From: Hydrogenophaga sp. | GTDB lineage: Bacteria; Pseudomonadota; Gammaproteobacteria; Burkholderiales; Burkholderiaceae_C | Assembly: GCF_026125785.1 (NCBI RefSeq) | Contig: NZ_JAHCKL010000014.1 | Location: 34,636-98,635, forward strand | Length of the DNA stretch: 64,000 bases | Direction of reading: 5' to 3' | Shown here: piece after piece, positions 25,224 to 35,606 of the stretch | Position numbering within the stretch: the first letter of the stretch is position 1 | How the letters are laid out: every line of letters starts with the position of its first letter | Made by a program: the position numbers and the translations under genes | The notes under the pieces: generated by a model | The model's database searches: none | Told to the model about the DNA's origin: nothing | Seen by the model: only the letters and a program-made list of their open reading frames with translations

Positions 25224-26692
25224 TCACCCTGGGCATCGACCTCGGTACCTCAGGCGTGAAGGCGCTGCTGCTGGAAGACGATCGCCAGTTGGCGGTGGCG
25301 AGCGCGCTGCTGACGGTCAGCCGGCCGCACCCGGGCTGGTCCGAGCAGAACCCGATGGACTGGTGGCGGGCCACCTGCGAATGCCTGGACCTGCTCAAGG
25401 CCGAGCATCCCCGCCTGCTGGCGGCGGTGCGGGCCATCGGGTTGTCTGGGCAGATGCACGGCGCCACGCTGCTGGGGGCCGACCACCGCGTCCTGCGGCC
25501 TTGCATTCTCTGGAACGATGGCCGCAGCGAGGCGCAATGCGCCGCCCTGGAGGCTCCTGGGCTGGGTCTTCGGCAACGCGCCGGCAATCCCGCAATGCCC
25601 GGTTTCACCGCGCCCAAGCTGTTGTGGGTGCGCGAGCACGAACCCGAGGTGTTCGCCCAGGTGGCCAAGGTGCTTCTGCCCAAGGCCTGGCTGCGTTGGC
25701 AACTTTGCGGCGAGTGCGCGGAAGACATGTCCGACGCGTCAGGGACCTTGTGGCTGGACGTGGCCGCGCGCGCCTGGAGCGCACCGCTGCTGGCCGCCTG
25801 CGGTCTCGACGAGCGGCATATGCCACGCCTGGTGGAAGGGACCGAGCCCACGGGCCATGTGCGGGCGGACTGGGTCTCTCGCTGGGGGTTCGAGCGACCG
25901 CCCCTGGTGGCCGGTGGCGCGGGCGACAACGCGGCCGGAGCGGTCGGCGTGGGGGCCGTGGCCCCTGGCGATGCCTTCGTGTCGCTGGGCACATCTGGCG
26001 TGCTCTGGGCCACCACGGCGGGTTTCGCGCCAGCGCCCGAGCGCGCCGTGCACGCCTTCTGCCATGCGCTGCCGCAGACCTGGCACCAGATGGGGGTGAT
26101 GCTCTCGGCGGCGGCCAGTCTGTCGTGGTGGTCCACCGTCACCACCTGCAGCGAGCCGGCCTTGCTGGACGAGGTCGATGCCAGCGCCACCGGTGACGGT
26201 GCCTGCTGGTTCGCTCCCTACCTGTCCGGCGAACGCACGCCGCACAACGACGCCGCGCTGCGTGGTGGCTTCGTGCATCTTTCGGCCGGCACCCGGCGTG
26301 CCGACATGACGCGGGCGCTTCTGGAAGGGGTGGCCTACGCTTTTCGGGACATGCGCGAGGCGCTGGCCGCCGCCGGCACCACCATGGCCCAAGCCGACCT
26401 CATTGGCGGTGGAGCGCGCTCGGGAACCTGGAGCCAGATCCTCGCGGACGTGCTGGGCGTGCCGCTGCACCAGGTCGTTGGTTCGCAGCATGGCTGCGCA
26501 TTGGGCGCGGCGCGGCTGGCGCGGGTGGCGGCCGACGGCACGCGTCTCTTTGGCAAGCCGCCGCGCCAACACACCTACGTGCCCGATGCGCGGCGTGCGC
26601 GGCACCACGACCAAGCGTTCGACCAGTGGCAGCGCCTGTATGGCCGCCTGCGGCACCTGCCTTCTCCTTCACCCACACCGGAACCCGCATGA
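25220..26692 (+). CDS. xylB: Xylulokinase
   Basis: A 490-residue FGGY-family kinase that phosphorylates D-xylulose to feed the pentose phosphate pathway. Motifs are [15 protein letters not shown] (phosphate-1), [35 protein letters not shown], and the C-terminal [19 protein letters not shown]. The start is GTG, overlapping the regulator stop. Its stop overlaps the xylA start by 4 bases. It is next to xylose isomerase, which fixes the substrate well. Confidence 0.95.
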   Translation: MITLGIDLGTSGVKALLLEDDRQLAVASALLTVSRPHPGWSEQNPMDWWRATCECLDLLKAEHPRLLAAVRAIGLSGQMHGATLLGADHRVLRPCILWNDGRSEAQCAALEAPGLGLRQRAGNPAMPGFTAPKLLWVREHEPEVFAQVAKVLLPKAWLRWQLCGECAEDMSDASGTLWLDVAARAWSAPLLAACGLDERHMPRLVEGTEPTGHVRADWVSRWGFERPPLVAGGAGDNAAGAVGVGAVAPGDAFVSLGTSGVLWATTAGFAPAPERAVHAFCHALPQTWHQMGVMLSAAASLSWWSTVTTCSEPALLDEVDASATGDGACWFAPYLSGERTPHNDAALRGGFVHLSAGTRRADMTRALLEGVAYAFRDMREALAAAGTTMAQADLIGGGARSGTWSQILADVLGVPLHQVVGSQHGCALGAARLARVAADGTRLFGKPPRQHTYVPDARRARHHDQAFDQWQRLYGRLRHLPSPSPTPEPA

Positions 26693-28041
26693 GACACGAC
26701 CTTGCCAGCGGACAACGCTCCGCCTACTTCAGCTTCCCGTCGGCGTTGGCTTACCGCGGCCCGGGCCATGTGCCCAGCGCGCAGGAGCCTCTGGCCTACC
26801 GCTACTACGACAAGAACCGCCTGGTGCTGGGCAAGAGCATGGCCGAGCAGTTGCGCTTTGCCGTGTGCTACTGGCACAGCTTCGGCTGGGGCGGCACCGA
26901 TCCTTTTGGCGAGCCGAGCTTCCAGCGGCCGTGGCATGCCGCTGGCGACCCGATGGCACAGGCCCATGCCAAGGCGGACGTGGCCTTCGAGCTGTTCCGC
27001 GTGCTGGACGCGCCGTTCTTCACCTTCCACGACCGCGATGTCGCGCCCGAGGGTGCCACGCTGGCCGAGTCCAACGCCAACCTGCGCCGCATCGGCGACG
27101 TGTTCGCCCGCAAGATGCAGGACACCGGCGTGCGCCTGCTCTGGGGCACGGCCAACCTGTTCTCCAACCGGCGCTACATGGCGGGCGCCGCCACCAACCC
27201 GGACCCCGAGGTCTTCACCTACGCCGCCGCGCAGGTGAAGAACGTGCTGGAGCTGACGCACGAGCTGGGCGGTGCCAACTATGTGCTGTGGGGCGGACGC
27301 GAAGGCTACGAAACGCTGCTCAACACCGATCTGCAGCGCGAACTGGCGCAGCTCGGCCGCTTCCTGAACCTGGTGGTGGAGCACAAGCACAAGATCGGCT
27401 TCAAGGGCCAGATCCTGATCGAGCCCAAGCCCGCTGAGCCGACCAAGCACCAGTACGACTACGACGTGGGCACGGTCTACGGTTTCCTCAGGGCCCATGG
27501 CCTGGAGAAGGAGGTCAAGGTCAACCTGGAGCAGAACCACGCCCTGCTGGCCGGCCACACTTTTGAGCACGAGATCGCGCTGGCTGGCGCACTGGGCATC
27601 TTCGGCTCGCTGGACATGAACCGCGGTGACGAGATGCTGGGCTGGGACACCGACCAGTTCCCCAACAACCTGCCGCAGGTGGCGATGGCGATGTACGAGG
27701 TGCTCAAGGCCGGAGGCATAGGACAGGGGGGGCTGAATTTCGACGCCAAGCTGCGTCGCCAGTCCATCGATCCGGATGACCTGGTCTGGGCCCATGCGAC
27801 GGCCATGGACCTGTGCGCGCGCGCCTTGCTGGTGGCCGAGCAGATGCTGGCCGACGGCGCGCTGCAGCGCCACGTGCAGGACCGGTACGCAGGCTGGGAG
27901 AGCGACGACGGGCGCGCCATTCTGCGGGGCGAGCGCTCCCTGGAAGACCTGGCGCGCGAGGTCGAGAAGCGCGGCCTGGAGCCCCAGCCACGTTCGGCCC
28001 GGCAGGAGCGGCTGGAGCACCTCGTGAACAGCTACTTCTGA
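26689..28041 (+). CDS. xylA: Xylose isomerase
   Basis: A 450-residue TIM-barrel enzyme that converts D-xylose to D-xylulose. It is of the longer class II type. Catalytic and metal residues are in [13 protein letters not shown] (His, Asp), [20 protein letters not shown] (Glu, Lys), [17 protein letters not shown] and [20 protein letters not shown]. The ATG overlaps the xylB stop (ATGA). The order regulator-xylB-xylA with an ABC transporter in the same run is a complete xylose uptake and isomerase pathway. Confidence 0.96.
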   Translation: MRHDLASGQRSAYFSFPSALAYRGPGHVPSAQEPLAYRYYDKNRLVLGKSMAEQLRFAVCYWHSFGWGGTDPFGEPSFQRPWHAAGDPMAQAHAKADVAFELFRVLDAPFFTFHDRDVAPEGATLAESNANLRRIGDVFARKMQDTGVRLLWGTANLFSNRRYMAGAATNPDPEVFTYAAAQVKNVLELTHELGGANYVLWGGREGYETLLNTDLQRELAQLGRFLNLVVEHKHKIGFKGQILIEPKPAEPTKHQYDYDVGTVYGFLRAHGLEKEVKVNLEQNHALLAGHTFEHEIALAGALGIFGSLDMNRGDEMLGWDTDQFPNNLPQVAMAMYEVLKAGGIGQGGLNFDAKLRRQSIDPDDLVWAHATAMDLCARALLVAEQMLADGALQRHVQDRYAGWESDDGRAILRGERSLEDLAREVEKRGLEPQPRSARQERLEHLVNSYF

Positions 28042-28067
28042 ACATCCCACGACACAAGGAGCGAGAC

Positions 28068-29138
28068 ATGGCCACCAACATCAAGGGCCCGGGCATCTAC
28101 CTGGCGCAGTTCGCGAGCGATACCGCGCCGTTCGATTCCTGGGCGTCGATCACGAAATGGGCCGGCAGCCTGGGCTTCAAGGGTGTGCAGATCCCATCGT
28201 GGGACCAGCGCATCTTCGACCTGGAGAAGGCCGCCGCCTCCCAGACCTACTGCGACGAGGTCGCTGGCGTGGCGCGCGAGCACGGCGTGGCCATCACCGA
28301 ACTCGGCACCCACCTGCAAGGCCAACTGGTGGCCGTGCACCCGGCTTACGACGAGGCCTTCGACGGCTTCGCGCCCGAGTCCGTGCGCAAGAACCCCAAG
28401 GCCCGCCAGGCCTGGGCGGTGGAGCAGATGAAGCTGTCCGCCCGGGCCTCGCAACGCCTGGGGCTCAAGAGCAATGTGAGTTTTCCTGGCGCGCTGGCCT
28501 GGCCCTTTCTGTACCCGTGGCCCCAGCGCCCCGCAGGGTTGATAGAGACCGCCTTCGACGAACTCGCCCGGCGCTGGCTGCCGATCTTCGATGCCTTCGA
28601 AGACGCGGACTGCCACGTCTGCTTCGAGCTCCACCCCGGGGAAGACCTGTTTGACGGCACCACCTTCGAGATGTTCCTGGAGCGTGTGAACAACCACCCC
28701 CGCTGCTGCATCAACTACGACCCCTCGCACTTTCTGCTGCAGCAGCTCGACTACCTGGAGTTCATCGACATCTACCACGAACGCATCAAGGCCCTGCACA
28801 TCAAGGACGCCGAGTTTCGCCCGACCGGGCGCCAGGGGGTGTACTCGGGCTACCAGCCCTGGGTGCAGCGCGCGGGGCGCTTCCGTTCGCTGGGTGACGG
28901 GCAGGTGGACTTCGGCGCCATCTTCTCGAAGATGGCCCAGTACAACTACGACAGCTGGGCGGTGCTGGAGTGGGAGTGCTGCCTCAAGCACCCCGAGGCA
29001 GGCGCGGCAGAAGGGGCGGCCTTTATCCGGGACCACATCATCCGGGTGACCGAAAAGGCCTTCGACGATTTCGCCGGCGGCGACACCGACCCCGCGCAAC
29101 TGCGCCGCATGCTGGGCCTGCAGGAGGGCGCGCGATGA
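28068..29138 (+). CDS. Sugar phosphate isomerase/epimerase (TIM barrel)
   Basis: A 356-residue enzyme of the xylose-isomerase-like TIM-barrel superfamily (AP endonuclease 2 family). Metal ligands are likely in CFELHPGEDLFDG, INYDPSHF, KALHIKDAEF and VLEWECCLKHPEAGA. The start ATG has AAGGAG eight bases upstream. It overlaps the following dehydrogenase gene by 4 bases. An epimerase and a Gfo/Idh dehydrogenase often work in pairs on unusual sugars or polyols, for example through 3-keto sugars. Within a xylose operon they suggest a wider substrate range. The exact reaction is unknown. Confidence 0.85.
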   Translation: MATNIKGPGIYLAQFASDTAPFDSWASITKWAGSLGFKGVQIPSWDQRIFDLEKAAASQTYCDEVAGVAREHGVAITELGTHLQGQLVAVHPAYDEAFDGFAPESVRKNPKARQAWAVEQMKLSARASQRLGLKSNVSFPGALAWPFLYPWPQRPAGLIETAFDELARRWLPIFDAFEDADCHVCFELHPGEDLFDGTTFEMFLERVNNHPRCCINYDPSHFLLQQLDYLEFIDIYHERIKALHIKDAEFRPTGRQGVYSGYQPWVQRAGRFRSLGDGQVDFGAIFSKMAQYNYDSWAVLEWECCLKHPEAGAAEGAAFIRDHIIRVTEKAFDDFAGGDTDPAQLRRMLGLQEGAR

Positions 29139-30307
29139 CCATCGAAGCGAGCAGCCCGGCGGCGGCCGGTGCGCGCCGACGCATCCGCCTGGGCATGGTG
29201 GGTGGCGGTGAAGGGGCCTTCATCGGTGCCGTGCACCGTATCGCCGCCCGCCTGGACGACCACTACGAACTGGTGGCCGGCGCGCTGTCGTCCACGCCCG
29301 AGAAGGCGCTGCGATCGGCCGCCGCGCTGGGGCTGGCGCGGGGTTACGCCGACTACCTGACCATGGCCCGCGAAGAAGCCGCGCGGCCGGACGGCATCGA
29401 GGCGGTGGCCATCGTGACCCCCAACGACCAGCACGCGCCCGCCGCGCAGGCCTTTCTGGAGGCCGGCATCCATGTGATCTGTGACAAACCGGTCACCACC
29501 ACGCTCGCCGATGCGCAGCGCTTGCGCGCGCTCGCGCAGTCGCGCGGCCGCCTGTTCGCCGTGACCTACAACTACTCCGGCTACCCCATGGTTCGCCATG
29601 CACGGCGCCTGGTGCAGGACGGCGCGCTGGGAGACGTCCGCCTGGTGCAGGTGGAGTATGTGCAGGACTGGCTGTCCGAGCCGCTGGAGTCCACCGGCCA
29701 GAAGCAGGCCGCCTGGCGCACCGATCCCCAGCGCTCGGGCGCGGGTGGTTGTGTGGGCGACATCGGCACGCACGCCTACCAGTTGGCCGGCTTCGTCACC
29801 GGCCAGCAGCCTGCCCAGCTGTGCGCCGAACTCAGCCGGTTCGTGCCTGGCCGCGCACTGAACGACAACGTGCAGGTGATGCTGCGCTACGCCAGTGGCG
29901 CGCGTGGCATGTTGTGGGCCAGCCAGGTGGCGCCCGGCAACGAAAACGCGCTGCGCCTGCGCATCTACGGCACACGGGCCGGCTTGGAATGGGAGCAGGA
30001 ACACCCCAACCAGCTGCGCTTCACGCCGCTGGGCGAGGCGCCGCGCACGGTATCGCGCGGCACCGGGTCGGCCCATGCCGACGCGGCCCGCGTCACGCGC
30101 CTGCCCTCGGGCCATCCCGAGGGCTACCTGGAAGGGTTTGCCACCGTCTACACCGAGATCGCGCAGGCCATTCATGCCGCTCGCGATGGCCGGCCAGCCC
30201 CCGCGGAGGTGCTTTTCCCCACCATCGACGACGGTGTGCACGGCGTGGCCTTCATCGAGGCGGCGGTTCGCTCGTCCGCGGCTGGCGCCACCTGGGTGGA
30301 TGTCTGA
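29135..30307 (+). CDS. Gfo/Idh/MocA-family oxidoreductase
   Basis: A 390-residue NAD(P)-dependent sugar dehydrogenase. The Rossmann motif is RLGMVGGGEGAFIGAVHR, and the conserved Lys is in VICDKPVTTTLADA (EKP-type motif with Asp in place of Glu). The C-terminal alpha/beta substrate domain includes GAGGCVGDIGTHAYQLAGF, with the catalytic Asp and His. The ATG overlaps the preceding stop. Its place between an epimerase and the ABC transporter marks it as part of the same operon. The substrate could be a sugar or inositol-like polyol. Confidence 0.9.
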   Translation: MTIEASSPAAAGARRRIRLGMVGGGEGAFIGAVHRIAARLDDHYELVAGALSSTPEKALRSAAALGLARGYADYLTMAREEAARPDGIEAVAIVTPNDQHAPAAQAFLEAGIHVICDKPVTTTLADAQRLRALAQSRGRLFAVTYNYSGYPMVRHARRLVQDGALGDVRLVQVEYVQDWLSEPLESTGQKQAAWRTDPQRSGAGGCVGDIGTHAYQLAGFVTGQQPAQLCAELSRFVPGRALNDNVQVMLRYASGARGMLWASQVAPGNENALRLRIYGTRAGLEWEQEHPNQLRFTPLGEAPRTVSRGTGSAHADAARVTRLPSGHPEGYLEGFATVYTEIAQAIHAARDGRPAPAEVLFPTIDDGVHGVAFIEAAVRSSAAGATWVDV

Positions 30308-30308
30308 C

Positions 30309-31793
30309 ATGAGCCTGAGCGTGCGTTTCGACGGCGTCTGCAAGCACTTCGGACCGGTGCAGGTGCTGCACGGCGTGAGCTTCGAGCTCGCGCCGGGTCG
30401 CGTCTACGGCCTGCTGGGCGAAAACGGCGCGGGAAAGTCCACGCTCATGAAGATTCTGTGCGGCTACGAACAGGCCGGGCAGGGAGGCTTCGCCATCAAT
30501 GGCCAGCCGTGCCGCTTCGCCGACTCGCGCGAGGCCGAGGCCGCGGGCGTGGTGCTGATCCACCAGGAGTTCAACCTGGCCGACGACCTCAGCGTGGTGC
30601 AGAACATCTTTCTGGGCCGCGAATGGGGAAGTGGCTGGCGCCTGGACGACGCCGGCATGCGCCGCGCCGCCCGCGCCGCGCTGGACGCCGTGGGGCTGGA
30701 CATCGATCCGGATACCCGCACGCGCGACCTCATCGTGGCCGAGAAGCAGATGGTGGAGATTGCCCGTGCGCTTTCGCGCGAGGCGCGTCTGCTGGTCATG
30801 GACGAACCGACCGCGACGCTCACGCCCGGAGAGACGCACCGTCTCTTCGCGCTGATCCGGCAGTTGCGAGAGCGCGGCGTGACCGTCATCTACATCTCGC
30901 ACAAGCTGGACGAGGTGGAGCAGATCACCGATGAGATTGTGGTCATGCGCGACGGCCGCTTCGTGACCCGAGGCCCCACGGCGAGCCACACACGGCAGGA
31001 CATGGCCAACCTGATGGTGGGCCGGGAACTCACCGACATGTTCCCGCCCAAGGTGCCGCTGACGGCGGCTGCGCCGCTGCTGTCGGTGCGCGGCCTGAGC
31101 GTGCCGGGCTGGGCAGAGGGCGTGAGCTTCGACGTCCATCCAGGCGAGATCCTGGGCTTTGCCGGGCTGGTGGGGGCGGGACGCACGGAGCTGTTCGAAG
31201 GGCTTCTGGGCCTGCGCCCGCGTGGCGGTGGCGAGGTCCTGCTGCAGGGACGATCGGTGGCCTTCGCCGATCCGCGCGCCGCATCCAGGGCCGGCTTGAC
31301 CTACCTCAGCGAAGACCGCAAGGGACGGGGCCTGCACGTTCATCTCTCCCTGCAGGACAACCTCACGCTCATGGACCTGGACCGCCATGCCAGGCCCTGG
31401 CTGGACAAGGCCTCGCAGCGCACCGCGCTGCAGGAGGCGGTGGAGGCGTTCCGCATCCGGACGGGCAGCCTGGACGCCCGCGCCGGCGCGCTCTCGGGCG
31501 GCAACCAGCAGAAGCTGGCCATTGCCAAGGTGCTGCAACCGGGCCCGCGCGTGGTGGTGCTGGACGAACCCACGCGTGGCGTGGATGTGGGTGCCAAGCG
31601 CGACATCTATTTCCTGATCGCACGGCTGGCCGCGCAAGGCCACGGCGTGGTCGTCATTTCGTCCGAGCTGGTCGAGCTCATCGGCCTGTGCCAGCGCGTG
31701 ATGGTCATGCGCTCGGGGCGGGTGCAGACCACGCTGGCTGGCGAACACCTGAATGAAGAGGAGCTCATCGCCCATGCAACCGGCACCCACTAG
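30309..31793 (+). CDS. Sugar ABC transporter ATP-binding protein (two nucleotide-binding domains)
   Basis: A 494-residue ATPase of the RbsA/XylG type with two fused ABC domains. The first has [18 protein letters not shown] (Walker A), [16 protein letters not shown] (in place of a standard LSGGQ signature, as is common in this group) and [15 protein letters not shown] (Walker B). The second has [18 protein letters not shown] (degenerate Walker A), [16 protein letters not shown] and [16 protein letters not shown]. It starts 1 base after the dehydrogenase stop and overlaps the permease gene by 20 bases. Confidence 0.94.
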   Translation: MSLSVRFDGVCKHFGPVQVLHGVSFELAPGRVYGLLGENGAGKSTLMKILCGYEQAGQGGFAINGQPCRFADSREAEAAGVVLIHQEFNLADDLSVVQNIFLGREWGSGWRLDDAGMRRAARAALDAVGLDIDPDTRTRDLIVAEKQMVEIARALSREARLLVMDEPTATLTPGETHRLFALIRQLRERGVTVIYISHKLDEVEQITDEIVVMRDGRFVTRGPTASHTRQDMANLMVGRELTDMFPPKVPLTAAAPLLSVRGLSVPGWAEGVSFDVHPGEILGFAGLVGAGRTELFEGLLGLRPRGGGEVLLQGRSVAFADPRAASRAGLTYLSEDRKGRGLHVHLSLQDNLTLMDLDRHARPWLDKASQRTALQEAVEAFRIRTGSLDARAGALSGGNQQKLAIAKVLQPGPRVVVLDEPTRGVDVGAKRDIYFLIARLAAQGHGVVVISSELVELIGLCQRVMVMRSGRVQTTLAGEHLNEEELIAHATGTH

Positions 31794-32811
31794 TCCCCTG
31801 CCGTCCGTCGCCGACACGCCGGAACCGGCGAGCCCGCCCCCGCGCCGCCGCGTCAGCTGGGGCAGCCGCCTCTCCGCTTTCGGGCCGCTGGCCGGCCTGG
31901 TGCTGCTGTGCCTGGCGGGCACCTTGCTGAACCCGGATTTCGCGACCTGGGACAACGGCATGAACGTGCTCACGCGCACCGCCTTCATCGGCATCATCGC
32001 CGTCGGCATGAGCTTCGTGATCATCTCCGGCGGCATCGACCTCTCGGTGGGGTCCATGGCCGCGTTGATCGCGGGCAGCACCATCCTGGTGATGAACCAG
32101 CTCGCGCCCATGGTGGGCTCGCCGCTGCTGGCCGTGCTGCTGGGCGCCGTGGTGGCGCTGGTGCTCGGAGCGGTGTTCGGCCTGGCGCACGGGCTGCTCA
32201 TCACCAAGGGGCGTATCGAACCCTTCATCGTCACCCTGGGCACGCTGGGCATCTTCCGGGCGTACCTCACCTACTTCGCCAACGGCGGCGCGATCACGCT
32301 CGATGGCGCGCTGGTGGACGTCTACAGCCCGGTCTACTACGGCAGTTGGCTGGGCATTCCGATCCCGATCTGGGTGTTCGCCGCCATCGCGCTGCTGGGG
32401 GGCTTCCTGCTCAACCGCACGCGCTATGGCCGCTATGTGCAAGCCATCGGGTCCAACGAGCAGGTGGCGCGGTATTCCGCCGTGGCGGTGGACCGGGTCA
32501 AGGTCCAGACCTACGTGCTGCTGGGCGGTTGCGTGGCGGTGGCCACGCTGCTGTACGTGCCGCGCCTGGGCTCGGCTTCACCCACCACGGGCCTGCTCTG
32601 GGAACTCGAGGCGATCGCCGCCGTGATCGTCGGCGGCACCGCGCTCAAGGGTGGAGGAGGGCGCATTTTCGGCACCGTCGTCGGTGCCGTTCTGCTCTCC
32701 GTCATCAGCAACATCCTGAACCTCACCAGCATCATCAGCGTGTACCTGAACGCGGCGGTGCAGGGGTTCGTGATCATCATCGTGGCCTTCCTGCAAAGAG
32801 GGCGTCGATGA
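31774..32811 (+). CDS. Sugar ABC transporter permease (RbsC/XylH-like)
   Basis: A 345-residue inner-membrane permease of the branched-chain amino acid/ribose superfamily. A Pro-rich cytoplasmic N-terminus ([14 protein letters not shown]) is followed by about ten hydrophobic segments. They include [34 protein letters not shown] (family signature) and [20 protein letters not shown]. The ATG at 31774 follows a GAGGAG site, inside the 3' end of the ATPase gene; an ATG at 31753 is also possible. It works with the binding protein encoded 70 bases downstream. Confidence 0.93.
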   Translation: MQPAPTSPLPSVADTPEPASPPPRRRVSWGSRLSAFGPLAGLVLLCLAGTLLNPDFATWDNGMNVLTRTAFIGIIAVGMSFVIISGGIDLSVGSMAALIAGSTILVMNQLAPMVGSPLLAVLLGAVVALVLGAVFGLAHGLLITKGRIEPFIVTLGTLGIFRAYLTYFANGGAITLDGALVDVYSPVYYGSWLGIPIPIWVFAAIALLGGFLLNRTRYGRYVQAIGSNEQVARYSAVAVDRVKVQTYVLLGGCVAVATLLYVPRLGSASPTTGLLWELEAIAAVIVGGTALKGGGGRIFGTVVGAVLLSVISNILNLTSIISVYLNAAVQGFVIIIVAFLQRGRR

Positions 32812-32881
32812 GACGAACCGCGGGGCAGCCCCAGGGGCGCTCGCGGACACCTGTGACCCGCAAACCTACCTGGAGACAAGC

Positions 32882-33835
32882 ATGCAACGCAGACTATTCA
32901 CCCTGACCGCTCTCGCCCTTGGCAGCCTTCTTGCCTCACCGGCCTTCGCGCAGAACAAGCCCGTCATCGGCGTGTCGGTGCCGGCGGCCACCCACGGCTG
33001 GACGGGCGGGGTGGTGTACTGGGCCAACCGCACCAAGGACGAGATCGAGAAACAGCACCCCGGTGTGAAGGTGATCGTGAAGACCGCCAGTTCCCCCTCG
33101 GAGCAGGCCAACCAGATCCAGGATCTGCAGGCGGTCAACAAGATCGACACCCTGGTGATCCTGCCTTTCGAGTCGGCACCGCTCACGCGCCCGGTCGCCC
33201 AGGTCAAGGGCAAGGGCGTCTTCGTGACGGTGGTCGATCGCGGCCTGACGGACCCTTCCGCGCAGAACGCCTACGTGGCGGGCGACAACCCCGGTTTTGG
33301 CAAGGTGTCCGGCGAGTACATGGCCAAGGCCATGGGAGGCAAGGGCAACGTGGTCATCCTGCGCGGTATTCCCACCGTGATCGACAACCAGCGCGTGGAT
33401 GCCTTCAATGAGGTCATGAAGGCCCACCCGGGCATCAAGGTGCTCGATGCCAAGCACGGCAACTGGAACCGTGATGACGCGTTCAAGGTGATGCAGGATT
33501 ACCTCACGCGCTTCAAGCAGATCGATGCCGTGTGGGCGTCGGACGACGACATGGCCGTGGGCGTGCAGCGTGCCATCGAGCAGGCCAAGCGCACCGACGT
33601 CAAGCTCGTGCTGGGCGGTGCCGGCGCCAAGGACTACATCAAGAAGGTCATGGACGGTGACAAGCTCGTGACCGCCAATGTGACCTATTCGCCCAGCATG
33701 ATCGCCGACGCCATGAAACTCACGGCGGATGCGCGTGTCTCCGGCAAGCCCATGCCGGCCACGACCATCATTCCCTCGGTGCTGGTGACCAAGGAGAACG
33801 CGGCGAAGTTCTACTTCCCCGATTCGCCTTACTGA
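32882..33835 (+). CDS. Sugar ABC transporter substrate-binding protein (RbsB-like)
   Basis: A 317-residue periplasmic binding protein. The signal peptide is residues 1-23 ([20 protein letters not shown], cut after AFA). The type I binding fold shows [38 protein letters not shown], and [20 protein letters not shown]. The pattern is nearer to ribose-type proteins than to E. coli XylF. GGAGACAAGC precedes the ATG. It closes the operon. A GC-rich 11-bp hairpin (33845-33870) follows and may end transcription. Confidence 0.92.
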   Translation: MQRRLFTLTALALGSLLASPAFAQNKPVIGVSVPAATHGWTGGVVYWANRTKDEIEKQHPGVKVIVKTASSPSEQANQIQDLQAVNKIDTLVILPFESAPLTRPVAQVKGKGVFVTVVDRGLTDPSAQNAYVAGDNPGFGKVSGEYMAKAMGGKGNVVILRGIPTVIDNQRVDAFNEVMKAHPGIKVLDAKHGNWNRDDAFKVMQDYLTRFKQIDAVWASDDDMAVGVQRAIEQAKRTDVKLVLGGAGAKDYIKKVMDGDKLVTANVTYSPSMIADAMKLTADARVSGKPMPATTIIPSVLVTKENAAKFYFPDSPY

Positions 33836-33844
33836 AGCAGGTGC

Positions 33845-33870
33845 CGCCGGCGTGCCCATGCACGCTGGCG
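33845..33870 (+). terminator. Possible terminator of the xylose operon
   Basis: CGCCGGCGTGC/GCACGCTGGCG forms an 11-bp stem with one G-T pair and a CCAT loop. There is only a short TTT seven to ten bases downstream, so it is a weak intrinsic terminator or a Rho-related structure. Confidence 0.4.
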
Positions 33871-33914
33871 GGCATGGGCGTTTCCTGGTGGCGCGCGGCG
33901 GCCTTCATTGCATG

Positions 33915-34260
33915 TACCAGCCGTGGCTGACGAATACCCGATCCTTCGCTGCTGGGCGGCCTCGCGGGTTGCGTGGTGGCGCCGCCGGCGCCGCGCTTCG
34001 TCGGCGAGGTGGTCTACGCGGCGCCCCCGCCCCCACCGGTGGAGGTGATCGGGGTCGCCCCGATCCCGGGGCAGGTGTGGATCGGTGGCTACTGGAACTG
34101 GGTCGCTGGCCGCCATATGTGGGTGGGCGGGCATTGGGAGGCACCGCGACCCCCGGGGGCCGCGCCAGGCCCGCCCCTTCAGCCGCTTTTGGCCGGATAC
34201 TGCGGCCCATGCTGCCACCCACGAACGCGACCCACTGGCTCACGCTCCATGGCCTGGTGA
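33915..34260 (+). pseudogene. YXWGXW-motif lipoprotein, probably frameshifted near the N-terminus
   Basis: A frame entered at 33937 or later reads LLGGLAGC, a good lipobox, then VVAPPAPRFVGEVVYAAPPP and GYWNWVAGRHMWVGGHWEAP, the W-rich repeat of small YXWGXW surface lipoproteins. The frame has a stop (TGA 33929-33931) just before and no start codon for a signal peptide. The missing N-terminus (MYQPWLTNTRSF, from ATG 33912-33914) is in another frame, so a one-base indel in about 33937-33955 would restore the gene. The C-terminus runs 52 bases into the cardiolipin synthase gene. A GTG at 33973 could start a leaderless fragment. It may be a true pseudogene or a sequence error. Confidence 0.6.
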
Positions 34261-35606
34261 CCCTGCTGGCCGTGCTGGTCTACGTGGTCAGCTCGCACGC
34301 CATGCACCAGCGCCGGCCACCAGCCTCGGCGATCGCCTGGATGCTGTTCATCGTGCTGCTGCCCTACCTGGCCCTGCCGGCCTACCTGGTGTTCGGCTCC
34401 CGCAAGCTGGCCCGGCCCTCGGGAGCCCGCGCCGCGCTGCCGGCGGGGGCGGACCGGCCCGATCGCTGGGCGGTCGACACCATCCTCGCGCTCGGCCAGC
34501 CTGCGCCCACGACCTGCGAAGACCTGCACCTTCATGCGGATGGGCAGGCGGCCCGCGATGCCCTGTTCCGGGTGATCGAGGGCGCGCAGGAGCGCATCGA
34601 CATCTGCACCTTCATCCTGGGCAACGACACGCCCGGCCCGGAGGTGGTGGCGCGTCTGGCCGCCAAGGCCCGGCAGGGTGTGCGCGTGCGGCTGCTGCTC
34701 GACGGCCTGGGCAGCCTGATGCAACGACCCGTCAGCCTGGCGCCACTGACCGCGGCGGGTGGTCAGGTGCAGCGCTTCGTGCCGCCGCTGCATTCACCAC
34801 TCAAGGGAAGGACCAACCTGCGCAACCACCGCAAGATGCTGATCGCCGACGCCGGGCTGCCGGCCGCGCGCCTGTGGTGCGGTGGGCGCAATCTGGCGGC
34901 CGAGTACTTCACGGGCGCAGCGGGAAAACCGGCATGGCGGGACCTGAGCTTCGACGTTGGCACCGGTCTCGTGCAGCAGGCGGCCAACCTGTTCGCGCGC
35001 GACTGGGCGTTTGCCAGCGGCCAGGCCGCGCCGGCGGGCCTGGGCGAGCCCGCGGTCCGCGTGGTACCGCAAGGCGGCGCCCAGCTCGTGGCGTCCGGCC
35101 CGGACCAGGCCGATGACACCGTGCTGGCGCTGCTGGTCATGGCGGCCTACCGGGCGCGCGGGCGCATCGCACTGGCCACGCCGTACTTCGTGCCAGACCC
35201 TTCGCTGCTCATGGCACTGAGCCTGGCCGCCCGGCGTGGCGTGGTGGTCGACCTTCTGGTGCCGGCGCGCTCCAACCACCGGCTGTCCGATCTGGCGCGC
35301 GGGCGCGGCCTGCGCGCGCTGGCGCAGGCCGGCGGCCGCATCTGGATGACGCAGGACATGATGCACGCCAAGCTGGCGGTGTTCGACGAGGTGCTGGCCC
35401 TGGCCGGCTCCGCCAACCTGGACAGCCGCAGCCTGCTGCTCAACTACGAACTCATGTGCGCCTTCCACGGGCAGGACGACGTCCGGCGCTTCGGCGACTG
35501 GTTCGAACACGAACGCCAGCGCGCCCGCCCATGGGCCGCGAAGCCGCCCGGCCTGGCGCGCGATCTCGCGGAAGGCATGCTGCTCTGGCTGGGGTTCCAG
35601 TTGTGA
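34209..35606 (+). CDS. Cardiolipin synthase (phospholipase D family)
   Basis: A 465-residue membrane enzyme that joins two phosphatidylglycerols, or a close variant. Two N-terminal membrane helices (LTLHGLVTLLAVLVYVVSS, IAWMLFIVLLPYLALPAYLV) precede two phospholipase D domains. The HKD motifs are NLRNHRKMLIADAG (HxKxxxxD) and MMHAKLAVFDEVLALAGSAN. The ATG at 34209 begins shortly before the first helix. The stop overlaps the next start (GTGA). The family also contains ClsB- and ClsC-type enzymes, so the exact class is open. Confidence 0.9.
   Translation: MLPPTNATHWLTLHGLVTLLAVLVYVVSSHAMHQRRPPASAIAWMLFIVLLPYLALPAYLVFGSRKLARPSGARAALPAGADRPDRWAVDTILALGQPAPTTCEDLHLHADGQAARDALFRVIEGAQERIDICTFILGNDTPGPEVVARLAAKARQGVRVRLLLDGLGSLMQRPVSLAPLTAAGGQVQRFVPPLHSPLKGRTNLRNHRKMLIADAGLPAARLWCGGRNLAAEYFTGAAGKPAWRDLSFDVGTGLVQQAANLFARDWAFASGQAAPAGLGEPAVRVVPQGGAQLVASGPDQADDTVLALLVMAAYRARGRIALATPYFVPDPSLLMALSLAARRGVVVDLLVPARSNHRLSDLARGRGLRALAQAGGRIWMTQDMMHAKLAVFDEVLALAGSANLDSRSLLLNYELMCAFHGQDDVRRFGDWFEHERQRARPWAAKPPGLARDLAEGMLLWLGFQL

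Noticed and set aside
34085-35116. Second frame inside the cardiolipin synthase gene
   Set aside because: Both HKD motifs are in the other frame, and this one is Arg/Gly/Pro-rich with no domain.
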